From: Membranipora membranacea
Taxonomy: Eukaryota; Bryozoa; Gymnolaemata; Cheilostomatida; Membraniporidae
Direction: 5' to 3'
Assembly: GCA_914767715.1 (NCBI GenBank)
Contig: OU612072.1
Span: 13,952,001-14,012,000 of the forward strand
Length of the DNA: 60,000 nt
Shown in pieces: positions 11,921 to 22,300 of this stretch; position 1 is the stretch's first letter; every line of letters starts with the position of its first letter. Below the pieces are notes generated by a model. That model made no database searches. It was not told where the DNA came from and saw only the letters and a list, made by a program, of their open reading frames with translations. A program made the position numbers and the translations under genes.

Positions 11921-13369
11921 CTGTTGAGTAGACCAAATTGACCAGACACTTTTATTATAGATTGTAGCATGGATTAACCTTGTTCTACTGTGTATTCTAA
12001 CCAGGGAGTTTGTTATCCCATTTCATCTTGTGTGTAAAAATAGCTAATATTTTCATTTCTGCTAAATTCCAAATAATAGTTTCTACAATAGAATAATTCA
12101 AAAAAACAAAGTTTGCTAATTCTTCAACCTGAATCCTGGCAGCTCTTTAACAGGTCGCAAAATTTTAAATCTGTCTGAATTTTGTTTGCTGAAATGGGTT
12201 GGTTTATGAATGGTGACCATACCTTCAAGATTATTTTTGATGGTGGACTTAAAATATCTATACCATATGACTGTACCATCTGGGTGCAAGTAAAAGATCC
12301 ACATCTGCCCTCCAAAAAGGGGATCGTCCCATTTCAGCTTCAAGTGGAACTGTGCACTGCCAGCACTGTCAGTTCCGGTCTTAGTGTACCGTTTCATGCT
12401 GGGTCCATAACTAGTGTAATGTAAGTGGTGATGAGACTTGTTAGCTCATACACCTTTATGATTCAGACACACCTAAACTGTGAAGATGCACTAACATGCA
12501 CACTGCTGACATACTTATAAATATGGTGGGACTGCCTATGACAGCAGGAAAGTTTCTGAAAAGCTGTTCTAATTGGAAGATGAAAGTTAGAAGTTGAGAA
12601 CTTATAGGGTGTGTTGACTCATAGGCATCTGTTTATTTGATATTCCTTCAACTTGCTGCAAGACTATTTTGCACGTCTAGGAGGAAGTTGATATACAGCT
12701 AGGCAGAGTCCTCTGCTGAGGGGCGGGAGGGGGAGGCACCACTCCATATTGTGCTCCGAAATTACTAGTAAGCTCAATATACAAATCGAGCAATATTGCG
12801 CCAATGACAATTATTCAGCTTTTAGTTCATTACTGTGGCTAGCTAGTTCTTTGTGTATTATTTTTATTGACACTATTTTCATCCCAATGATGTTTTTCTT
12901 GCTGTATCAATTTAATAAAACAAATAAAAAAATAACAATAATGAAACAAGATAAAAGACAAAGATTTATAAGTGGACATGAGCCAAGTCTCATATGTAGG
13001 GGTTGAAAGACAGATTTCTAAAAAGTACATAACTTCTTTTGAGATAAACATATTAACTCCTGCCTCAACTATCAAAATTTCTGGGAAGACACCCCAAACT
13101 AGCAAAGTTAAACTCTAGCTTATAAATACGCCTCTAGGGTGATAGTTATCGGTTTAAACTAGGGGAAATTATACCTTAGTCAGCTCAAAGCATGCTTTTG
13201 TAACAAAACTAGAAATATGATATGGTGTGCAATACTTAATAAAGACTAAAATCATAAAAAATATTATGTACAATATAAGCCTCCAGTAGCAAATTGAGTA
13301 GAGATTTATCTTTTCTACATTAGACAGAGATTTGGTTAAACTTCATAAGTTCATTCATCGATTGCATCG
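11921..13369. other. Convergent intergenic spacer
   Basis: This spacer separates the 3' ends of the plus-strand receptor and the minus-strand GPCR. I saw no convincing gene. A 93-codon open frame on the minus strand (12116-12397) has no recognisable domain. TTTATT at 12863-12868, AATAAA on the minus strand, could be a distal GPCR polyadenylation signal. No canonical AATAAA was found close behind the receptor stop. Confidence 0.6.
13117..13141. repeat. Short dispersed repeat of CTAGCTTATARTTACTCCTCTAG type
   Basis: Near-copies occur at 13117-13141, about 16330-16352 and about 31969-31991. All lie in non-coding DNA. They are too short to classify and may be remnants of one element end. Confidence 0.45.
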
Positions 13370-16300
13370 CTAAATAAACGTAGCGTTCTCATAAGTGTTC
13401 TCTTTACTGTGTGGTACATTTTGATATATGTCCGTGTCTGTGACAGTGTGTCGATTCATATTCTCATCCATTATGTGCGCAAAACTTGGGCTACAATAAA
13501 ACAAAAAGGAATGAGAAAAATTAGCAGCTATGATCCGTTGGCTGGCATCGAGAGAAAAAGGCATGTTTTGGGGCAAAGGAATTGATTGCATTTTCCAGAC
13601 TGCATTCCCTATTTTTAAAACAGGCACTAACTTCCCAATAAACACATTCATATGTCTGCTCAACACTCAACAGTCCTCACTCATCATAAATCAAGTGCCA
13701 ATCATGAGGACCGACATTTTGGAGCAATCTTAACACTTTTATCCTCAAACCCTTACACGGTAGCTGCTTACGGTTTTATGTGTTTGATGTCGCTAACAGT
13801 GAAACTTTCTAGGTTTAACCAAGTACCGAAAAAGCAGAAAATGTTTGATAATTATTGAAAAAATTGAGGTTCCCCTGGTGATAAGACCGATCATATTTTT
13901 CATCATCTTAGTAGAAATTTATTTTTCCCTTTTTCTTTCTCATTGGCTAATTTTGTAAGACATTCTGAGCGAATGAAAATTATGCCAACAATGTTAAAAA
14001 AAAACTTTATGTCCACATCAGTAACAACTATATATAGACCCATGGAAAAGAGTTCTGCACAAGGATTCTAACAAGGTACAGGGGTAATGGGTCAGTCAAT
14101 CAAAGCATTTCTATTTTGCCTATGTCATTGTTAGTGGATTTTTGTTATCAACTACCGTCCAATGACACGCCACGACACAAATTTTAACCAATCGAAATGG
14201 TAGTTGCTAAAAGTTGACTTACTTCACTTTATATTCCGGTTTTTCTTTGTTTGTGCTCAGTGTGAGCGAAGTATTCTTGTAACACATTATATTCCTCGCA
14301 CGCAGGAAAGGTCGTAGAAAATGAAGTATGAAGATGAGCAATCCCTGAGACGTGTTAAATATTATAAACATGTAGCAGAAAGCGAAGTACACTTGGTCTT
14401 TATCACCAGATTCTGCATTTCCTGAAAATTGAAAAAAAAGGTCGTTATATGATAACACTTGTTGGCATATTATCAGAAACTTTGAATAAATAATATCATC
14501 CATATGAATTCATGGAAAGCATAGAGTTTTAGCTCAGAAACTATTCATTTATAATAAGGTGTTGGAGAAATCTGTGCGGGAACACAATACAATACGGAAG
14601 AGGACAACTTCAGGGCCAAGGTACATTATAATTCATTATAATAGAATGCCTTTTCTGCTGTCGTGAGCCTGTAACTCCGAATCACGCCACAATTCAATGT
14701 GACGGGAGAAGCCAATTAACAGATTTTGCTACCTCTTTATTATCATTCATTTCAATTTGAGGAAAGCATAAGAATTTAGCTCAACCACGCGACTGCAGGA
14801 ATCTTAGAATAAGACATCCACCATTGAGCAATGACTTTGTATCATTTGTCTTATCTAGCTAACTAACCTGAGATATGATTTTTCAAGCTCAAAACTAAAA
14901 TTCCATATGGTGTCTTTAACTAAAGCTCCACACATATTTACGCCCAAGTCACACTACTTTTCTACACCAGGTATTTTGATTTTATTTGAGTATTTGATGA
15001 ATTATTAACCATGGTCACGTAGCTCTACAACTACTAACTACATGCTACCATATTTTCTTGTGCGTTAGAATACCATAAGCCATGTGACACTATCACAAAC
15101 TCACCAAGAGGCGTGAATCTCATAGAGTTATCTCCTCTTGTGGAGGGGAGATAAATCAGACTGAGAGGCCAGGCTATGACCCAGTTAATACCGAGAAGAG
15201 CTGACAGTGAGATACCTACACGAAAGAAACGAGAATATCAATTCACTGTATATATGACAACATATATACTTATATATGACTACATGACATACATATATAT
15301 GACTATAATATAAATATATGACATACATATATATGACTATATGACTATATGACATAAAAATAACTATATCTCATATATGACTACAACAGACACTTCAGCA
15401 ATATCGATAAATTGTCCCGTAATAAAATGTATTACATGAATATATATATATCTGATAGATGACTGATAGATCTACAGATGGCATAAGGTAGGATAACATG
15501 AGGTCAATTTCTAAACTTTTAGGGGTGGGTACAAAAATTTATTCCAAGGACAGAAATACAGTTGATCATAGGGTAATCTTAGCATTAGTGTATAATTCCC
15601 AAGCTGTGAGTTTTGCTGGTAAGCTGAGCACTCACCAGGCCTTTCTATTAGACAAAGTCTTTCCCAAATCGCTCACTCAGAATATATAGTTCCATCATTA
15701 TATGAGCGATTTTGGTCTCACTTACTCACTGAGTGAGTGATGAGATTGCGATTTTCGTTGATTGTAATTGATAGACCCCCCCCTTGTATAATAAATTTTT
15801 TACCTGCTTTGAGTTTGCGTTTAATGGAGCTTTTCTTCTTCTCCGCCACATCAGAGGTCCTGGACAGACTGACCATACACATTATGAATAAGACTGAGTT
15901 TACAATTATCACTGCGCTAAGAGGGGCGAGAAATGTGATATACAGAAGTGTGCCATGTATGAAACAAGTCCTGCAAAAATAAAACATGGGATATTAAAAT
16001 TAAAAAAATTAATTAAAAGATATTATAATCCGATATATATTATACTGAAAGCATACATATCATCATACAAGTTAATTATATCATAATATATAATATATAT
16101 ATATATATGCTTCACAATTTGCCAGCTTTTGAAGGTGTCTCTTTTGTAATGAATTGGCAGAAGATCCCTAATTGTCAAGGGAGTTGTTCCCTCTTCAAGT
16201 TCAAGTGGTCGCACTTTGGGTACTTGGATAAATTGAATCCATCGGAAAAAAGTTACCTCTTTAGGCCAGAGCTAACCAACAAAAGTGGTCGCTAGCAAAC

Positions 16301-19300
16301 ATTAACTCAGCCCTAACTAGATAAACCAAACCCTAGCTTATAATTACTCATCTAATTGATTAGGGGTAGTGACACTCAAGATCAAGTCAAGGTCAAATTG
16401 AACATTGTAGCCTTAGTTCTTAGATCTCTCATTTTTTGAACACTTTCGACCATATTAGAAAGATCATTCATAGATTTTTTGTCTAATCTTTGATCAATAA
16501 TAATATTGATTGTATCAGAAAATGGGCTTTAATAGGACGACCAAACATCTAATTTTACAATTTTTAGGTCCTAAGGTTAATCAGGCCGAACTAATAGTCT
16601 GCGGACCACAAACTTACTCATCAGAACCTTGATACGTTGAGTTGTCTTTCCTCTGTACTTCGTCTGTCACGACAGCAGCAATGGGAAATATGAGTGGTAC
16701 CACTGTAAAGTGTAAAATTAGTCAAAATCACTGAAGTATGTTTGACTGCTCAAATGTGGCGGGATTGCTGGTAGAAGCATTCTATTATCAATCACTTGGG
16801 AAGGGAAAGTGGTTTATAACGATCCAGGTACAACTCAGTTATTTTTTTATAGTAGGGCATGTAATTAATTATCATTATAATAAAGTATTATATATATACT
16901 AACACCAAGCAGATAGACTGGCCTTTGTGAGAAAGTAGCTGAGGTTTGTATTGAAGACTTGTACAATACCAAGATACATATGAACAGCTTCCACAAGCAT
17001 CCAGGCGAACGACACCAGCGTAATGTAATGGAATAACACTCCAAAGGCTTTACAGGCTAAAAAAAATATGAATCATAGTTTAAAGAGGGGATATTGTGTA
17101 ACTTCCGAGGAACAGGTTTGACAACGAGCCGGGCCTGCGCAACCAAGGCTGGCCCAGCACGACAAAAGTGCTATGTTGCTACAGCATGCAAGTTCTGAAT
17201 TCTCAGTATAAATATAACATTACTATTTATTATTTTTAATACATTGGCCAATCTATAGCCCAAGTGTTTACATGGCTTAAAATACAAAAGGTTATGGCTA
17301 CCATATATTATCTCAGTCTCATTTTTAGTGAGCGCCCAGCTTACCGAAGTTATTTCTAGCTAACTTTAATTTAACTCCAAACTAGCTACAAAGTCTCCCT
17401 ACTTTAGCTAGTTTGGAGTTACTGGTAAGGTCTTTGCATACAAAATTATAAGGAATTATGCTATGCAGGTAAGTTAACAAATTTACCTGTTGTATTAAAA
17501 TTCAGACTACAATAGGGTGGTTGATACTGGACATTCGCAAAGTAAGGGCATGTAAGTCCCAAGGGCCCATGTGGTGATGGTAAGTGTTTAAAGTGTATTT
17601 CACCCATAGACAAAACAAAACGTGTTGTGTGTTTTGTCTATGATTTCACATCAGTTCGAATTTTCAGTACTAGTACAAAGTACAAACATGAAATTATTTG
17701 GGATCAAATATGCAGTTTTAGCCCTTCCTAGTGGCTAATAGCACTCTCAGATCATCAGCGTCCGGGGCTCCAGCCCGGACCCGGTTGGGGGGCTCACAAC
17801 GCCCCCAAACCCGCAGTTGGATCGCTCAGATGCTTCGCAACCCTCGAAGCACTGCGATGCGGTACAGCATCGCTGCAAATTGAAATTTCCCACTTTTGAA
17901 TTTAGATTACTTGGCAAGTATGACATTTACAGTAAATTAGAACGCACCTAATGTGGTAAAGAGTGAGTATATATAAACTTAAAGAGTACCCAAAGACCAA
18001 TGCATGTTATAGTGAGGCAGTTGGCATGAATGATTGACGGTGGGAAGACTGCCTTCCACAAGGGAAGGTAACTCTGGCAATATGATGTCATTAGCAACAG
18101 GAAGTGCTTGTTTCTTGTATTGCACATCCTTTTCATAGGGACATCATAATGCAGGAAATGAGAGTAACCTTCCCATATGGAAGGCACACTTTCTACTGTC
18201 AATAATTCATGCCAAGTAGAGCTTTGAACTTTTTTACATTGCAAATCTGACATAACTTTGCCATAACTAGCTATCTATAACATGCTTTGGTCTTTGGGCA
18301 GTCTTTAAGATCGCTATTGATTCTTTTGTAGTGGTCTGTCTCACTCACCCTTGGGATTTCTGGCAATGCCGATCTCTGGTAGAGATATGAAGATGAACAG
18401 AATAAGACTGAGAAACATGGATAAACACAGCATAAAGAGTATCTGCTTGTGAAGCTTTTTCCGGGCATCCCTACAATAAACAAGATAATGTGATAGATTG
18501 AAGGCTATAATATCAGATGGTTTCAGAGAAATAATAACCCATATCCATTTAATCGAGTTCTTTTGTTTAGGCCAAATATAGATTATACAATCAATTATCA
18601 ATGAGAAGCCCACATAACTTTATTAGAAATTTGAACATTGTGTAAAATTATGTACTGAATTTAAAAACAGTACAAAAATTGTGGATAATACGAGACCCTA
18701 ACACCATGAAAACAGATGAGCTTTACCCAACAATAGTTATTATGTATGGGTGTTGTAATCTCTTGTTTAAGTGTGATAGGTTTTAGGAGTTGTCTCATTC
18801 AGCATTAATGCATGGACTCCACTATGCAGAAAGCGAGTCTGCTTCGACCGTAGTAAATACAGCTTAAAAATAAACCAAGTGAGGAGGGTTATTAAATGCA
18901 AAAACATACTGAGAGCTCCAAAATTAAACAAACTAATATCCATATTTTCTCTGCTCTTACCTGCTACATAGAAACATGAGCATCGCACAGAACAATGAGA
19001 CTATAGATATACCAACTCCCACCAGTGTGAGCCCGCTCATCGCATGCTTATGTGTCTCAGGGATGTTTGGAGGTGTGGACTAAAAATGAAAATAATGTCA
19101 TGTGAATGAATATTTTGTATAAAAAACTCTAGATAAAATTAGTGTAGTATGATTGCTATCTAGACTGAAGGCATAGGGCCACCACCAATCCCCGGTCTCA
19201 GCCCAAACTAAACCTTTAAATTCACTTATTCTAGGGAGCATACCCATCTTCCAGATAAGTATAACCTAGGTATCATATATAACAAATATAACTTAGTAAG

Positions 19301-22300
19301 AAGCGAAATATTGAGAACCTGGGCTATACTTACTACAATGACAGCGAATGAGGTGAGATGTTTAGTGAGACAGGTAATGTTGACTAGATTCTCTAACCTA
19401 TCTACCTGTGTGTCCACTCCAGAGGAGGTCCAGTTGCCTTCCTCTACATTCCACCATCGACACGATATATCTGACTTCTAGAAAAAACATGTGGATTTCA
19501 ATTTGAGGCAGCGCGTATAGTTTACTAGGACTGTTCAGTTATCACGATTGATCGGTTTACTGGTCACTAGTATACAAGTTTGCAGCAAAATTAGCTTGAC
19601 AACTGCTCGTAAAAGTCCAAATGAGATAAAATATACCAAAAGTTTCCGGGAAATGCTGAATTGGTGGACTTACAAAAAGAAAACTAACCTTTGAAATCAC
19701 TTAAAATTATAACGCTTTAGCACTTCGAAATTGTATTCTGTGCATCACCTGTCGGACACCAATTATCAAGTAACCAGTGTTTTTCACTTTTTTGACATTG
19801 GCTTTCTATTCATGCAATAAATGTAATGCACACTCATAACTTAAGTTAAAAAAATATACTTACTTTGTCAGCAAGTTGGGATCTGAAATGGCTATCAAAT
19901 TTATCTGATTCCATTCCTGATTCCGGCCTCAAGCTTTCAAGGAAACTAAAATGAAAAACAGTATGAGCAAGTAAAAAAAATAGTCAAGTTTCGAAGACTG
20001 CTACTACAGCTTTGCGGTGTTCTTGAATTAACCAAATGCATGACATCATACAACAAACCTAAACAAGAGGTAATATATATGAAACCCAAGTACTGCTTTA
20101 TACATTGGAGCATTTAGGTATAAGTTCCCGGTCATAACCGAAGTACAAACCTTTCCTTATCTTTTCTGAAGAAAACCATCCAGTAAAATACTCAATACAC
20201 TAGTTCTCGGCTAAACCAAGATAAATATAGTATATCAGAACAGGAAAGTGACTCAGTGATAAAATTAGTCATTGTTTGTAGTTAATGATGATAAGTGATA
20301 ACCGATTGTTTTCCTAGTCCATGCAACTTATACCACTGCTCCGTGACAGGTAAAATGTTGTGCGTTGAATTTTGGATATCAAATAGGTAACTATTCGAGA
20401 CTTCAATATCAGAATTGTCAACTCGTGGCAGACGCAAATACTGAAATACCAGGGAGTGAAATCAATTAACCATGTCCATCGGTGACACTTGAATTTGAGT
20501 TGTAAGATGCACTCATCAACGTTATCACCGTCATCCTTGTTCAGAACAATTTTATACCCTTGTTCTAGAGATCACACAATTCTACCAAACCCAGATGTGG
20601 TAAACTAGCATAATTATTTTAAATCTTTGGATATGCAATAATCCATTTCATTACATAGCCCAACACTGTAGCTGTGATTTAACCAACATTTCATTGTTTA
20701 AATCTGGAATTCTAACCTGATTCTGATGCGCTCCGTCAGGTCAGATATGTTAGCATTGGCTAATTTCAGACTAACTACTGTACTGCATAAATTACCAGCT
20801 GATATCTGTCTGAGCTCAGAGTTGGGTCTCAACACAGCAGTCTCTATTTTCTGCTCTTCTGTACTGCTCACTGGGTACAAAGAGAAATTGATATTTAAGA
20901 ATGTCAAACGGTAATGCTTTTGTTTGGTGGGTTTAAGTGGGTTAAAATCGCAAGTATGTTTACTTCCGCAGACAAAGTGAAATAACTGTGTCTTAAGAAC
21001 GCAGCTGCCATATTTAGCGCTAGTTGCTCTCAGTTTCAAGCAGGTCAGAACACACCTGGGGCAACAATTGAGCCCAGTAGTCAGTAGCCTGCATCGGGAT
21101 TCGAACCCAAGACCTCCAACGCTTGCGCATTAGAGGGCAGGCGCTGTAAACAACTGAGCTACCTCCTACTCGGTTAGGCTTTAGTCTTGGCAGGGTATCT
21201 AGGGAGGTGGTCCTTCCCAACTGGTCAGGCTAGCAAGGCTTTCAGTGTACTGGTTCCACTGGCTATATGCAAGCGGGGTCATCATTGCTGGTGATAATAG
21301 GTTTATCTTATACTCTGAGCAAAGGACAAGTCACAACATCCACAAGTGACCTCTTCATCATAGTCATACGACCATTGTGTGCACAGGATAAAAATAAAGG
21401 TAATGAGTGGCATGATTCGGTTTAGTTCCTGGTAAATGCATAGTTTCGTAATTCTCAATTTATATTATGATTTGAGTAGAGGTTGCCACTGGGGATTTGC
21501 ATGATGGTCTGTGCCTTGGTGAAATCGGACAGACGTCCTGAGGGTGCTGGGGGCTGGAGTAGCCTATGGGACCCGTATAAACAGAATGCATCTCGGGTTC
21601 AGGCTCATCCGCAAATGAGGTAGGCTCAGTGTCAAACATCAAGCCAATTATGTGATAATGTCACTTCGGAGGACTCAACCTTAGATTTCATAGGCTGTTA
21701 TAACATCATCAGAGGAGGAGGTATACACCCAAGGGTGCTGGGGGCTTGAACAATCAATCTTGATAGCTCTCCCAATGGGACTCGAACCCACAACTCCTGC
21801 GGCACCAATCGCCTGGCAGTGAATAGCAAGCGTGCTAACCGATTGCGCCATCCCACCATCCCCAGACATTCACATAGCCAATCACAATCAAACATCAAAA
21901 CTTTGAACATCCCTGAGCAAAAAGGCACTTTGCCAAAGCCAAGCTCAATACAAGAACTCATGCATCCATCATAAAACTGCCAAATCCTTGCAACAGGTCA
22001 ACATACTCACATTTGCTGCCAATAGAAGCCGGTATTATCATCTCTAGTTTGTCGCTGTCAGTAATAGCAGACTCATCAGGATAACCGTCTGCTAATGAGC
22101 TTTCTGTAATATTGAGTGAGCTTGATACCTTCATAGCGATACCTGTCATACAAACAAAGAGATTAGGTTGTTTGAGGTTGCTAAGAGAAGGTGGCCAATG
22201 TGTTGGCTCTGGTTGGCTGTAGTGGGTGGGAAACAACCAACAACCAATCATATCAGAGCCAACACATTGGCTAAGAGAAAGGTACAGTTGTAACTAGCAT

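Noticed and set aside
12116-12397. 93-codon minus-strand open frame
   Set aside because: No recognisable domain, no splice partners and no promoter or poly(A) context. It could be a transposon fragment but I cannot support a gene.
16023-16295. Overlapping open frames on both strands between GPCR exons
   Set aside because: Neither fits the GPCR phase or resembles a membrane helix; the TM4 and TM5 exons join in phase without them.
20304-20441. Possible extra GAIN exon on the minus strand
   Set aside because: It has a fair acceptor and a long open stretch, but the open frame does not match the phase of the neighbouring exons, which join directly in phase without it.
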